In this document: positions 24,401 to 33,391 of the stretch, piece by piece
Numbering within the stretch: position 1 is the first letter of the stretch
Layout: each line of letters starts with the position of its first letter
From: Candidatus Woesearchaeota archaeon
Lineage (GTDB): Archaea; Nanobdellota; Nanobdellia; Woesearchaeales; DSVV01
Assembly (NCBI GenBank): GCA_016214075.1
Contig: JACRPI010000024.1
Coordinates: 1 to 42,817 of the forward strand
Length of the DNA stretch: 42,817 nucleotides
Reading direction: 5' to 3'
Made by a program: the position numbers and the translations under genes
Notes under the pieces: generated by a model
The model's database searches: none
What the model was told of the DNA's origin: nothing
What the model saw: only the letters and a program-made list of their open reading frames with translations

Positions 24401-26543
24401 AAAAGTTGTCAAGGGAAAAGATTGTTTTATCCTTAAACTCAGCGCGTTTGATAAAAAAATGCTGACTACAGATTGGGAAAAGATTATGGAAACTTCAATA
24501 GACAGAGTAAGCAAACACCTTGCACCAGCTTCTTTCATTGAGATTAACCTTATGAATGGCAGAAAAATTATTGTCACCCCTGAACATCCAGTCTTTTGTA
24601 TAGAACAAGGCAAAATCATTACTAAAGAAGCAAAGGATATTACTCAAACTGATTGGCTTCCTATTCCCCTAAACATTCCTATTTTAGGAGAAGAGCAACT
24701 CTTCAATGTTCAAGAGAATGAATTCTATAATGCACGAGCAACACAACACATTGCTGTTCCTATGCACAATGACAAAAATTTCTACAAAATGATTGGTTAT
24801 CTTCTTGCAGAAGGGTCTAAAGAAGTAAATAGAGGTAAACCTATAGGAATTAACTTCACCAACAATGATTTCTCCCTTATAAAAGATTTTAATGCTGCTG
24901 TTTATGATGTGTTCAAGATTCACCCCTATATTCAGAAAACAACTAAAAAAGGGGAGAGCTGCTGGATGACAAGGTATGTTTCTCGAGAGTTATTTGTATT
25001 TTTAGAAAAAACTACGCCTGAAGCACTTCGTCACTCAAGGGAAAAAGAAATTCCTGCGCTTTGTATGAAAGGGCGAAAAGAGGACATTGCGACAATGCTT
25101 TCCTGTATGTTTGAAGGAGATGGCCATGCAACAAAAAAACAAAGAACAATTCGAATTGGCTATACCTCAACAAGCAAAATACTTTGTGAACAAATTCAAG
25201 ATTTATTATTACGATTTAAAGTACGAAGTAATCTTATTGAACATAAAAAAGTATGGAAAGTCCTCATTACAGGGTATGAAAATATATTTAGGTTTTATCA
25301 TAGCATTGGATTCATTACAAAACGGAAGAATAGTGTAATTGAGGACTATGTTTCATCAAACAATAGAGAAATTATACGAACTGTTAAAGATCTAATCCCA
25401 AATATACAAGAAGAAATTATTACTCTTTTAGAAAAGCACAATATCACATTAGTAGGGAGAAATACTCTCGCAACGATGAAACATGATTACCTTAAACGAA
25501 AAAGAAATATTTCAAGAAGACACCTCCAAAAGATTGTTGTTTTACTTGAAAAAAAGACAAGAGATGAAGATGTAGAAAAAGTTTCTTTTTTGAAGAAACT
25601 TGCATTCGGAGAAATTGGTTTTGAAAGCGTACGAAACGTTCGCACCATTCATAACCATAATCAAGAATGGAGCTACGATATCACTGTTGAACCTCACCAC
25701 ACTTTTGTCTCTCAAAACATGATTCTTCATAATACCATTTCTATCTCCAAAGCAAACATTCAAGCAACGCTGCGCTGTGAAACCACTGTTCTTGCTGCAG
25801 CAAACCCGAAACTTGGACGCTTTGATCCCTACGAGCCTATTGCAAAACAGATTAACATGCCTCCTGCACTCATCAACCGATTTGATCTTATCTTTAGCAT
25901 CAAAGATCTTCCTGACAAAGAAAAAGATGAAGAACTTGCGCATTTTATTCTCACGATGCACAAAAAACATGAGACAGAGAATGTTGAAATTGAAACAGAG
26001 CTTCTTCGAAAATATCTTATTTACGCACGTCAAAAAGTTGTTCCGCGACTTACTGACCAGGCACTTGAAGAAATCAAAGAATATTATGTGAAAATGCGTT
26101 CTTCTGGCTCTTCAGATGACAAAGGTCTTAAAGCAATCCCTATCTCTGCACGACAACTTGAAGCACTTGTTCGACTTTCAGAGGCATGCGCAAAAGTCCG
26201 GCTTTCCTCCACCATCACCAGAAAAGACGCGCGAAACGCAATCAACCTGCTTCACTATTGCCTTGAACAGATTGGGCTTGATCCTGAAACAGGGAAAATT
26301 GATATTGACAGAATCAGCACAGGGATTACTACTTCAGAACGCGCAAAAATCGTTGGTATTCGTGAAATTATTGGAGAACTTGAACAAAAACTAAACACAA
26401 AACAAATTCCTATTGAAGAAATTATTAAAGTAGCACAAGAAAAAGGACTCAACGATGAGAAAGTCAATGAATCTATAGAAAAACTCAAAAGAAGCGGAGA
26501 TATTTTTGAACCGCGAAAAGGATTTATATCAAGACTTGGTTGA
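21495..26543 (+). CDS. mcm: Replicative helicase MCM with two inteins
   Basis: A 1682-residue precursor. Removing the two inteins leaves 686 residues, the normal size of archaeal MCM. The N-terminal domain holds a zinc site (C139, C142, C161, C163). The AAA+ part has Walker A GDPGSGK at 333-339, split from SQLLK by intein 1, Walker B ILMIDEMDKM near 912-921, then AMHEGMEQQ split from TISISKANIQ by intein 2. Sensor 1 is AAANP, followed by the Arg-finger segment LINRFDLIFS, and a C-terminal winged helix ends the protein. MCM unwinds DNA at the fork. A GGGAG site before the ATG at 21528 suggests that start (11 residues shorter). The RPA-like gene follows after 27 bases. Confidence 0.96.
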   Translation: MGRKTLFLGSAMEVTEQIKVFQEFLEIHYLADLLEAVRVGETHFNIDFAILSKHSPELADLLLEQPEEVTKACELSLSNFDLPKEIKNFHIRFRNLPDQHKMFVRNIRSEHLNKLLVIEGTIRQKSDVRPQVTSARFECPSCGNVMNVLQLDSKFKEPSRCGCGRKGKFRLLSKELIDVQGIVLEEATKDLEGGAQPKRMNILLKQDLVSPMSDKKTNPGTTLQIVGVLKEIPIILRSGGQSTKYDLLIEANNIIPLEEDYSNIQIKPEEEEQIKKLSEDPKIAQKLAAALAPGIYGHQKIKEALILQFVGGVKKLKNDGVMSRGDIHILLIGDPGSGKTIHGDSKIVLSDGTYCRIKDFVEKSFKGSDEYSTYSGTVNSVPSLNGLGLEINNPITGLWKRKATALYKIKTKTGKELICTETNPLFTTSSGYVQVTKTKDLSRQDWIALPRKISLDCKEQTLSISGKTIVVTPAVARFFAYVLAESYAVYAPDKGKYVIEFTNTDDALLSDFASLSETLFGQKTKQYKNKSCKKIYFMNKNILKAFYSLEPAIFTTSFNKKIPSFIMRSPLPIISSFLAAFFECDGYVEKNKGVGITLASKEMIDQIQHLLLRFGIISHCAAVTKCATNTAKKTKRTYWKLFIYGTNARIFGKEIGFLSMRKNEALEKIRSLEENTNVDVIPQLSSVLKTVRAKLRMTQFQMNIPRSTYQHFERGDRNPSRTSLQRIVAGLQIRVCELLLVLQKADDISVFSNRELYNASQEEMSSILGCSQTLVSHYETNKMQQQEAFDYTTLKQKVFTLLDDEILLKQLNNLALLSTSNIFWDQIVSIEPYHTNEPYIYDLEVAETHNFIANSIYVHNSQLLKRAAVVAPKARFVSGKGVSGAGLTAAVVKDEFLQGWSLEAGAMVLANKGILMIDEMDKMTDEDRSAMHEGMEQQSFHYDTLFQFADGSEMKIGEYIESLFQKHPEKVVKGKDCFILKLSAFDKKMLTTDWEKIMETSIDRVSKHLAPASFIEINLMNGRKIIVTPEHPVFCIEQGKIITKEAKDITQTDWLPIPLNIPILGEEQLFNVQENEFYNARATQHIAVPMHNDKNFYKMIGYLLAEGSKEVNRGKPIGINFTNNDFSLIKDFNAAVYDVFKIHPYIQKTTKKGESCWMTRYVSRELFVFLEKTTPEALRHSREKEIPALCMKGRKEDIATMLSCMFEGDGHATKKQRTIRIGYTSTSKILCEQIQDLLLRFKVRSNLIEHKKVWKVLITGYENIFRFYHSIGFITKRKNSVIEDYVSSNNREIIRTVKDLIPNIQEEIITLLEKHNITLVGRNTLATMKHDYLKRKRNISRRHLQKIVVLLEKKTRDEDVEKVSFLKKLAFGEIGFESVRNVRTIHNHNQEWSYDITVEPHHTFVSQNMILHNTISISKANIQATLRCETTVLAAANPKLGRFDPYEPIAKQINMPPALINRFDLIFSIKDLPDKEKDEELAHFILTMHKKHETENVEIETELLRKYLIYARQKVVPRLTDQALEEIKEYYVKMRSSGSSDDKGLKAIPISARQLEALVRLSEACAKVRLSSTITRKDARNAINLLHYCLEQIGLDPETGKIDIDRISTGITTSERAKIVGIREIIGELEQKLNTKQIPIEEIIKVAQEKGLNDEKVNESIEKLKRSGDIFEPRKGFISRLG
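22512..24074 (+). other. MCM intein 1 (Walker A site), LAGLIDADG type
   Basis: The intein spans residues 340-860 of the precursor (521 aa), between GDPGSGK and SQLLK. Block A reads TIHGDSKIVLSDGTYCRI, aligning Thr with the usual Cys1. Block B reads LICTETNPLF, with Asn (residue 423) where TxxH is normal. The endonuclease part has FFAYVLAES and FLAAFFECDGYVE. An XRE-like HTH segment follows (TQFQMNIPRSTYQHFERG). Blocks F/G read YDLEVAETHNFIANSIYVHN with +1 Ser. Both splice junctions follow from rejoining a normal MCM Walker A motif. Confidence 0.9.
24309..25733 (+). other. MCM intein 2 (after Walker B), LAGLIDADG type
   Basis: The intein spans residues 939-1413 (475 aa), between HEGMEQQ and TISISKA. 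Block A is SFHYDTLFQFADGSEMKI with Ser1. Block B is IIVTPEHPVF, with the normal TxxH. The LAGLIDADG motifs are MIGYLLAEG and MLSCMFEGDGHA, and the end is YDITVEPHHTFVSQNMILHN with +1 Thr. All splicing residues look standard. Its nuclease and HTH-like arrangement parallels intein 1. Confidence 0.92.
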
Positions 26544-26570
26544 CTAATAAATTAGTAACGACGTGAAAGC

Positions 26571-27257
26571 ATGGCAACAACAATTGAACGACAAACTGCA
26601 TACCTTACCACAATAAGCACGCTTCTTAACGGTAATTTTATCAAAGCAGAAGCGCATATGCAGCCAAGCTTTCTGCGCACTGCATCTGGAAAAGAAATGA
26701 GCAGGGTTCATATCATTGCAGTAATCGTTGGATTTGGAGAAGGGAATGAAGCAACACTTGACGACGGTTCTGGGAAAATTACCTGCAGAAGCTTTGACAA
26801 CCCTACGCTCTTTTCTCCATTTAATCTTGGCGACATTGTCCGCGTTATTGGAAAAGTTCGCGCATTTAACGAACAGCAATACCTTATCCCAGAAATTGTT
26901 AAGAAAATAACCAACAAGCAATTTGTGACCTTTCACAAGCTTGCACTTCAATTTCTTGAAGCGCATGAGGAACATGTACTTCCGGGACACTCTGTTCCTA
27001 CTACTGAACTTGCATCAGAAGAAATCATCTCTGCTGAAGCTGTTGATGAAATCCCCATTGATGCTGATGACAGTACACCACATACTCCTTTTGATGATGT
27101 CATTTCCAAGATTAAGGAACTTGATATAGGAGATGGCGCAGGGATTGAACACATTATTGAACTGCTTGGTTCTGACAGCGAAAAGCTCATTCATCACCTT
27201 CTTGAAACAGGAGAAATTTTCGAGATACGTCCAGGACGAGTTAAGTTGCTTGATTAA
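26571..27257 (+). CDS. RPA-like OB-fold ssDNA-binding protein
   Basis: A 228-residue protein. About residues 35-115 form an OB-fold (SRVHIIAVIVGFGEGNEATLDDGSGKITCR ... GDIVRVIGKVRAFNEQQYLIPEIV), typical of the RPA32-like or helicase-type OB family. The C-terminal part is acidic and ends in a helical region (IEHIIELLGSDSEKLIHHLLETGEIFEIRPGRVKLL), which looks like a winged-helix/PCI-type tail as in RPA32. It follows MCM by 27 bases in the same direction, so it is probably a co-transcribed replication accessory that binds single-stranded DNA. Confidence 0.78.
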   Translation: MATTIERQTAYLTTISTLLNGNFIKAEAHMQPSFLRTASGKEMSRVHIIAVIVGFGEGNEATLDDGSGKITCRSFDNPTLFSPFNLGDIVRVIGKVRAFNEQQYLIPEIVKKITNKQFVTFHKLALQFLEAHEEHVLPGHSVPTTELASEEIISAEAVDEIPIDADDSTPHTPFDDVISKIKELDIGDGAGIEHIIELLGSDSEKLIHHLLETGEIFEIRPGRVKLLD

Positions 27258-28105
27258 ATAAAGAACAACGGCGTTACATAGACTTCCACTACTGCGGCAA
27301 CAAACAGCACGACTAAAGACATAATCATTAATCCTGCTGAGTCTAACAAAACGCGATCAAACTTTGGTGTTCCGAAATTATGGCGAACGACAGAAATGGA
27401 GATTATCCCTCCCGCAAGCCCTGCAATGAAATACGCAAGAATTTCTAAGACTCCATGTGTTGCATAGCGCAGAACCCCCAAAGAAATAACTTGGAAATAA
27501 TGCGCAGTGCTCAAGTAGCCAAACACAGAAGCAACTGAACCTAGCTGCGAACGGATGAAATCCCCCAGCGCCACACCAATAACTGTTGCATTCCACACTA
27601 AAATGAAAATTGCACCGACACCATACACAAACGCAAACAAGATGCAAAAGATGAGGACTTTGAGATTATTCAAGAATATTAATGGAAGCGCATCAGGATT
27701 TATGACACTTCCAGATACTCTGCTGTTTACATCCATAATTGCCTGTGTCTGCACATTAAACAAGGCATCTAAATTTTCTTCCGGAGCAAACACATACACC
27801 GCAGCACTTGCAACGACAATCCCCGCAAACAAGAACATGAACAAAGAGAGTGCTTTTGCGTGCTCTTTTAACAAATACGTTTCTGAATAGTCCATTTCAT
27901 CTTTTCTTTCTTCCAATCGCATGGTATTGAAAACAATAGGGATGGATGCCATGACTATGAGAAAAACCATGACTAATGAGGATTGTCCTTCAAACACCCA
28001 GACACTGAAGCCTATACCCACCAATGAGAATAAAATGCCAAGAAAAAACATCTGCCATGGCCGCTCTTCTGCAGTCAATGGGGTTACTAATGATTCCAGA
28101 ACCAT
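27254..28105 (-). CDS. SpoIIM/DUF95-type integral membrane protein
   Basis: A 283-residue polytopic protein with about six transmembrane helices. The NLKVLIFCILFAFVYGVGAIFILVWNATVIGVALG stretch and the later HGVLEILAYFIAGLAGG match the stage II sporulation protein M/DUF95 family, widespread in archaea with unknown function and often linked to membrane remodelling. Its end overlaps the 3' end of the convergent RPA-like gene by 4 bases. A TATA-like CTTTAAATACTT precedes the start. Confidence 0.82.
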   Translation of the reverse strand: MVLESLVTPLTAEERPWQMFFLGILFSLVGIGFSVWVFEGQSSLVMVFLIVMASIPIVFNTMRLEERKDEMDYSETYLLKEHAKALSLFMFLFAGIVVASAAVYVFAPEENLDALFNVQTQAIMDVNSRVSGSVINPDALPLIFLNNLKVLIFCILFAFVYGVGAIFILVWNATVIGVALGDFIRSQLGSVASVFGYLSTAHYFQVISLGVLRYATHGVLEILAYFIAGLAGGIISISVVRHNFGTPKFDRVLLDSAGLMIMSLVVLFVAAVVEVYVTPLFFI

Positions 28106-28202
28106 TGTTCTTTTTTATTGCTCCAAGTATTTAAAGGTTCACATTTTTTTGGATTAAAAAATAAAGCGAAAAGTTTAAATGATCTTATTTTATTTTCAAA
28201 TT

Positions 28203-29255
28203 ATGAAAAGTTTAACTCCTTTTTTTTTGATTATAATTATACTTTTTGGTTGTTCCAACCAAGAGATTGAAAAACAAATAAAAATTACAGATAATAAAAT
28301 AGTTGACTCACAATCTGGATCTGCAGAAGATCTTATTTATCAAACATTAAAAGAAAGAGGAGAACAACTTGCAAAAAAATATCAATTTAGCCCAGATCCT
28401 GAGTTTAGAATAGATTATGCCTCAAATCCTTTAATTATGGGTTACACAGATGGGATTCTAAGTTTAGGATATGAGTATCAGACAAAAGAGTTAAAAAATG
28501 CTCCTAGCGAAAGGGGATATCTCGCAACAACAGAGGATGGCTTAGAATTTTCAGAAGGAAGGAGATTTACTTCAGAAGAATCTCGTGGACCATTTATTCA
28601 ACTTGCTGATGGAACATATAAAAGATACAGGGAAAATAATGAAGGATATGTTGTGAGTGAAAGCTCTTCAGATGGTCTTTCTTTTTATCAAGATGCAGGA
28701 ACACGATATAATTTAAATGAATATGATCAAGGACGGATGGGAGTAAGAACTTTTTTTGTTGATGCAGAAGGAGGGGTTGTTCTTTTGTATAACAGTGATG
28801 TTATAGATGAAAATGGGAATGAAATTATTTATGTTCGAAGAGCATATTCTGAACCAGAGAACAATGGAGAAGATTTTGTTTTTGAAGACGACGATGTTCT
28901 TGAAATAAAAAACAGTGATGGAATCCCGCTAAGTTTTGCTGATCCACATGCAATTGTATTAGAAGATGGAACAATTTTACTTATTACTATGCATCAAAAA
29001 CCTGGACCCAAACCTCCTTTAGGAAAAACAGGAACATTATATCTTTTCATAAGCACTGATGGAGGAAGAACATTTGCAGAAGGAGGAGAAATTTTAGATT
29101 ATACAGATTATTCAGATTTAGAAGTTCGTTCATTAAATGACCCTAAATTTATTTTGCTTGAAGATGGCGCATTGAAACTCTATTTTGCTGCAATGGTCCC
29201 TGATGAAACAGATTACAAGTGGATTATTGTTAGTGCAACTGCTCACTACAGCTAG
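28203..29255 (+). CDS. Asp-box (BNR) beta-propeller lipoprotein
   Basis: A 350-residue protein from the ATG at 28203, which is preferred because a TATA-like AAGTTTAAATG lies about 25 bases upstream. The N-terminus KSLTPFFLIIIILFGC is a lipoprotein signal with a lipobox Cys near residue 17. The rest repeats short DG-turns (YLATTEDGLEF, VVSESSSDGLSFY, FISTDGGRTFAEG), the Asp-box pattern of sialidase-like or glycosidase beta-propellers. Catalytic residues are not identifiable, so it may be a carbohydrate-binding surface lipoprotein. Confidence 0.72.
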   Translation: MKSLTPFFLIIIILFGCSNQEIEKQIKITDNKIVDSQSGSAEDLIYQTLKERGEQLAKKYQFSPDPEFRIDYASNPLIMGYTDGILSLGYEYQTKELKNAPSERGYLATTEDGLEFSEGRRFTSEESRGPFIQLADGTYKRYRENNEGYVVSESSSDGLSFYQDAGTRYNLNEYDQGRMGVRTFFVDAEGGVVLLYNSDVIDENGNEIIYVRRAYSEPENNGEDFVFEDDDVLEIKNSDGIPLSFADPHAIVLEDGTILLITMHQKPGPKPPLGKTGTLYLFISTDGGRTFAEGGEILDYTDYSDLEVRSLNDPKFILLEDGALKLYFAAMVPDETDYKWIIVSATAHYS

Positions 29256-29306
29256 AACATTCCTTGAATTCGAAATGTTTAAAAACAAACCCTCTTTTCT
29301 TAGTGT

Positions 29307-29720
29307 ATGGTTGAAGGATATGAAAAATTAGTTGAAAAAGCGTATAAAGTGCTTCCTGAAACAGTTGTGAAAGAAGAGCGATTTACTGTTCCAAAAGTTC
29401 GCGGGCATCTTCAAGGAAACAGAACAATTATTAGTAATTTTCATCAGATTGCAGATACACTTGGAAGAAAACCACAACACATTCTCAAATATATTCTCAA
29501 AGAACTTGCAGCTCCAGGTGAGTTGAAAAAAAATGGAGTCATTATGGGAACAAAGATTGCTGCTTCCCGAATTAATGAAAAAATTGAACAGTACGTTGAA
29601 GAATTTGTTTTGTGCAAAGAATGTAAAAAACCAGACACTAAACTAATCAAAGAAGGCGCTTTTGTTTTCATGAAATGCATGGCATGTGGTGCACGACAGA
29701 GTGTCAATGCGAAGATATGA
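29307..29720 (+). CDS. Translation initiation factor aIF2, beta subunit
   Basis: A 137-residue protein with VPKVRGHLQGNRTIISNFHQIA, the conserved aIF2-beta/eIF5 core, then LGRKPQHILKYILKELAAPGE and the C-terminal zinc ribbon CKECKKPD ... CMACGA (about residues 101-128). As part of aIF2 it helps bring initiator tRNA to the ribosome. A TATA-like GTTTAAAAAC sits about 27 bases upstream, so the transcript is nearly leaderless. Confidence 0.93.
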   Translation: MVEGYEKLVEKAYKVLPETVVKEERFTVPKVRGHLQGNRTIISNFHQIADTLGRKPQHILKYILKELAAPGELKKNGVIMGTKIAASRINEKIEQYVEEFVLCKECKKPDTKLIKEGAFVFMKCMACGARQSVNAKI

Positions 29721-29807
29721 TTTAATCACTTTTTCTTAATCGCCTTACTCCTGTTTATTCGCCTTTTGTTTGATCACAATTTATCTCTTTCTTATTTTAT
29801 AATAAAT

Positions 29808-29840
29808 AGATGAATTGTATTATAGGACTTTGCTAAGCGA
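29808..29840 (+). repeat. Repeat fragment matching 7261-7294
   Basis: AGATGAATTGTATTATAGG and the following ACTTTGCTAAGCGA match 7261-7294 at about 28 of 33 positions. The rest of the 29721-29894 gap contains two CT(A/T)AGCGAGT words in direct orientation and no gene. Confidence 0.45.
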
Positions 29841-29894
29841 GTAATGGAGAACCTTAGCGAGTTTAAGGGATAGTAAGTTATTCTTGCGATCCTT

Positions 29895-32800
29895 TCACCC
29901 AAACCATTTCCCCAACGCTTCTTGGGTTTCCTTGTCTTTACCAAACTCTGCATCAACTCTACGCTGCAACAAATCCAACGTTTGCTTGAGATACGGAGAA
30001 ACATCATAGGTTTCTGCGAGCTTGATACTTAACGCAAGATACTTAATCACTGAACCTTCTGAAATTGTGAAAATAATTTTCCCACTGCACTTTAGGCACT
30101 TTCCTAATAATGGTGGACGGCGATAAGACTCATTACACTTCACACAACGAAATCCTTGCTGAGAAAACTTCCTCAGATTGCCTTTGGTGTCTTTCAAGAA
30201 ATGCTTTTCAATAACTAATCGTGCAACATCTCGCTCACTCACTGCACGGATTTTCACCGCGAGCTGCATCTGACCATTTACTTTATCTTCCATTGAAGGA
30301 AGCTCCTTATACGCAGAACAACTTATTCCAATGTTGATACTTGTTGTGCCATGCGTGAATCCCACTCCTTCATATTGCAGCGGCGTGTTCACTCTATTTT
30401 TTATTTGCTCTACTTTGACTGCTTTTGCACTTTGATACTCTTCTGCTGCTTCATACAACTCAATAGGATATTCAAACATCACATCAAGCCCCAACGCCTG
30501 ATCATCTACTTCTGTTGGAATTAGGCGAGAGGTAAGCACGAGTGGCGCGTCCATTGTTCGTGCGCCAATTCTTGCAGGAAGATATCTTCTTGAAAAATTG
30601 AGAAGACCATCTAACAGCAGACTGACGCTTGCTTCATCGCCGTCGCAGTCTCTTCTCAGCGCAGCGTGAAACAGGGGATGCGCAAAGAATCCTTGCGTCT
30701 TAGAGAAGCCAACAATTCTCCCCACCATCCCTGCAGAAATATGCGGCGCAAGACAGATGGTTAAATGACCTACAAGATCACTTTTTTTGCTGAGTTTGTA
30801 AAATGGCTTCTGCTTATAGACTCGCACTAGTAAATCATCAATGAACTGCGCAGTTCTAAATAATACTGCATCCGCTGGTTCATTAAGCGCATCTGTTGCT
30901 GCAGGAAGAACAACATCCTGCGGATATAGTTCAAGCACTTGCTCAGGATTTTCCAACAGCTTTCCATCAATATCTTTTTCATAGCCCATTTCTAGAAGTT
31001 TCTCCACAGAAGTGCCTACTTCTGCTGGTTTAAAATGAGTAAGAGGTAATTCACTCATGTCATAACGGATTGTGCCGTCCTTATTGACATAGACATCGTG
31101 CTTTGCACGCAGAATTGCTTTTCCTATATATTCAACAACGTGATCTTCGTTGCTTGTTCCTTTAATTCCTTTGATCAACGAAGGGACACTCTCCAACTGC
31201 ATATATTTTACTGCAGTTGAAAATTCTGGTTCGATAGGCAGCTCTATTTTTTTATACTGTTTTGCTTTTCCATGAACCTTGCAGATTGGCTCAGGAATTT
31301 TTCCACAGAGCTGACAAAAGAAAAATTGTTTTGCTTTTTTGTTACATGCATAACAAAACCCATGAACACTCTCTTTCTCACAAGAAGAACAGACAAATAC
31401 TGGAAAATCTGCTGTTACTTTTTTTGCTTCCAAGGCAGCCTGAAATGATCGTAACCTGCCTCCTTCACTGCCTATAGGGAATAATCCATGCGGAGATCCT
31501 GTTAACTCCCTGATCTTTGCTTTTTCAGGGCGGCCCATTCGCGCACCAATAGTTGTTCCTGCTTTATCTTTCATTTCTATTTTTGCAAAGAAGTTAATAT
31601 TTTCGAGCACTGTTTTTGCTTTGTCATACGCTTTTTGCGTCTTTTCAATGTCTTCATACTTTTCTATTCCCAATGAAAATAAAAATGCAGCTGCGTCATC
31701 TTTTTCTATCACAATAAATTCATTATTTACAAGAATATGAGGAATCCCAAGAAGCTCGATTGTCTGTTTTATAGAGGGGGTGTTTTTTATTGTCACTTTT
31801 TCTTCCAGCATTTTCATCTCTGGCAATGCATGCACAAGCTCTTCAAACTGCTCCTGCGTTATTTGCGTCCAATAATATGTATAGCGAGGATGCAGCGGCA
31901 CATTATACTTTTTACTGAGCGCAATCATATCTTTGCATGTTTTCTGCTGCTTTGGATCTCTGATATGATTTCGCATTTCTTCTGAAAGATCTTCCTGCTG
32001 CTTCTTCATTTCTCTTCGCAACTGTTGCACATACCAATCTTCATTGTATCCACAAGGAACGAGCACATGACCATTTTCTGAAAAATCTCCATAATTAAAT
32101 AAGATATCTCCTATATAGATAATTTGTTTTACTTTGTCCTTGCATGCTTTTGCTTCTTCTATTGTTTCTATAATTCGCACAGACCCCTCTTCAAGTAACA
32201 CTACTGGCCCATGGACCATATCACATGCTGTGATTGCTGCTGCTTTTCCTGGACGTTCTACTTTTAACTGTGTTCCAATCGCAACGAACTTGTCAAGCAC
32301 AAGCATTGTTGCAGGATTTATTGCTGCTGCAGAAAACCCTGATGTTCTCGCTCTTCCATACCGCAAACGGAATCCTCCTTTCGCCATAGGAAATGTCAAG
32401 ACAGGACGACCTGCAACCATATCTGCAATAAATGTATAGTTTGGAGAAAGTTTTTCTTTTTTTTGTTCTCCTCCCGAAGGTTTCTTTTTTGCCTTAATGT
32501 CTTTCTGCAACTTGAGAAATTCTCCCAGAAAATCCCAATCCATTCCAAAATCTTTCCCCCATTCTTCGAGACGCTTCCAGAGTTTTGGCGCTTTCTGTGA
32601 GAGTCCTTCTGCGAGAACAAGACAAATTCCTCCACGAATTTTATTTGTTTCTACTCTTGGTGTATCTTTGTAATTAGAAACATCTTTTGTTTCTGTTGGC
32701 TCCCCATCTACTTGCACTGGTAAATGACGCATTAAGAAATCAAGTTCTTCCAGAGAAGGAAGATATTGGAGGTTGGTGACTCGCTCATGATAATCATAGA

Positions 32801-33386
32801 TCTCTCCTTTGTATCTATTTATTTCTTTTTCTGAAGGATCATACTTTGCATAACCCATCTGCACACGAATATAATCTGTCAAGAGCAATGAGAATGCCGC
32901 TGCTGTTCCTCCTGCACCACGAATTGGTCCTGCATAACAAGGAACAAAGTATTCTTTCCCATCATATGTCTGTCGTATTTTTAATCCTGTAAAACCCTCG
33001 AGCGGTGCTGCAACAATTCCTGCTGTCTGATACGCAAAACCTGTTCTTATTCCTACTTCCATCGCTTCTTTCTTATCTTTGAACTTGCAGAATTTTTCGC
33101 TCGCTACTTCCAGCGCAATTTTGAGCGCAACACGCCAGTCCATTGGTTCATACTCTTTTTCCAGCTCGATAATTCGCTCTGTGACTCCTGAACCTACGAG
33201 CTGCTGCGCAACAACGCTGATGAGTCCTTCTACCCGCTCTGCCATATTTTTTGCAAGTTTTATGTCTACTCTGTCATCAGCATCAAACCCCATTTCTTTC
33301 GCAGCTTTCGCTTTATCATACTCATAAAGAACTTCTTTTTCAATACTTTCAAAATATTTTTGCATGCGCTCTGATGTTGCTGTCAT
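29895..33386 (-). CDS. polC: DNA polymerase D large (catalytic) subunit DP2
   Basis: A 1163-residue protein, the usual DP2 length without intein. The N-terminal domain includes FVPCYAGPIRGAGGTAAAF. The catalytic double-psi barrel region holds ALRRDCDGDEASVSLLLDG near residue 910-920, with the metal-binding DxDGD. Zinc modules are CSSCEKESVHGFCYAC ... CQLCGKIPEPIC (about 665-705) and CVKCNESYRRPPLLGKCLKC (about 1079-1099). The last residues (ALGKWFG) may be a PCNA contact. It is encoded 5 bases after DP1 in the cdc6-DP1-DP2 operon. This enzyme replicates DNA in most non-Crenarchaeal archaea. Confidence 0.96.
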   Translation of the reverse strand: MTATSERMQKYFESIEKEVLYEYDKAKAAKEMGFDADDRVDIKLAKNMAERVEGLISVVAQQLVGSGVTERIIELEKEYEPMDWRVALKIALEVASEKFCKFKDKKEAMEVGIRTGFAYQTAGIVAAPLEGFTGLKIRQTYDGKEYFVPCYAGPIRGAGGTAAAFSLLLTDYIRVQMGYAKYDPSEKEINRYKGEIYDYHERVTNLQYLPSLEELDFLMRHLPVQVDGEPTETKDVSNYKDTPRVETNKIRGGICLVLAEGLSQKAPKLWKRLEEWGKDFGMDWDFLGEFLKLQKDIKAKKKPSGGEQKKEKLSPNYTFIADMVAGRPVLTFPMAKGGFRLRYGRARTSGFSAAAINPATMLVLDKFVAIGTQLKVERPGKAAAITACDMVHGPVVLLEEGSVRIIETIEEAKACKDKVKQIIYIGDILFNYGDFSENGHVLVPCGYNEDWYVQQLRREMKKQQEDLSEEMRNHIRDPKQQKTCKDMIALSKKYNVPLHPRYTYYWTQITQEQFEELVHALPEMKMLEEKVTIKNTPSIKQTIELLGIPHILVNNEFIVIEKDDAAAFLFSLGIEKYEDIEKTQKAYDKAKTVLENINFFAKIEMKDKAGTTIGARMGRPEKAKIRELTGSPHGLFPIGSEGGRLRSFQAALEAKKVTADFPVFVCSSCEKESVHGFCYACNKKAKQFFFCQLCGKIPEPICKVHGKAKQYKKIELPIEPEFSTAVKYMQLESVPSLIKGIKGTSNEDHVVEYIGKAILRAKHDVYVNKDGTIRYDMSELPLTHFKPAEVGTSVEKLLEMGYEKDIDGKLLENPEQVLELYPQDVVLPAATDALNEPADAVLFRTAQFIDDLLVRVYKQKPFYKLSKKSDLVGHLTICLAPHISAGMVGRIVGFSKTQGFFAHPLFHAALRRDCDGDEASVSLLLDGLLNFSRRYLPARIGARTMDAPLVLTSRLIPTEVDDQALGLDVMFEYPIELYEAAEEYQSAKAVKVEQIKNRVNTPLQYEGVGFTHGTTSINIGISCSAYKELPSMEDKVNGQMQLAVKIRAVSERDVARLVIEKHFLKDTKGNLRKFSQQGFRCVKCNESYRRPPLLGKCLKCSGKIIFTISEGSVIKYLALSIKLAETYDVSPYLKQTLDLLQRRVDAEFGKDKETQEALGKWFG

Positions 33387-33391
33387 AGTAC

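Noticed and set aside
29895-33386. Intein in DP2, common in archaea
   Set aside because: The protein is 1163 residues with uninterrupted motifs around DCDGDE, the usual insertion site.
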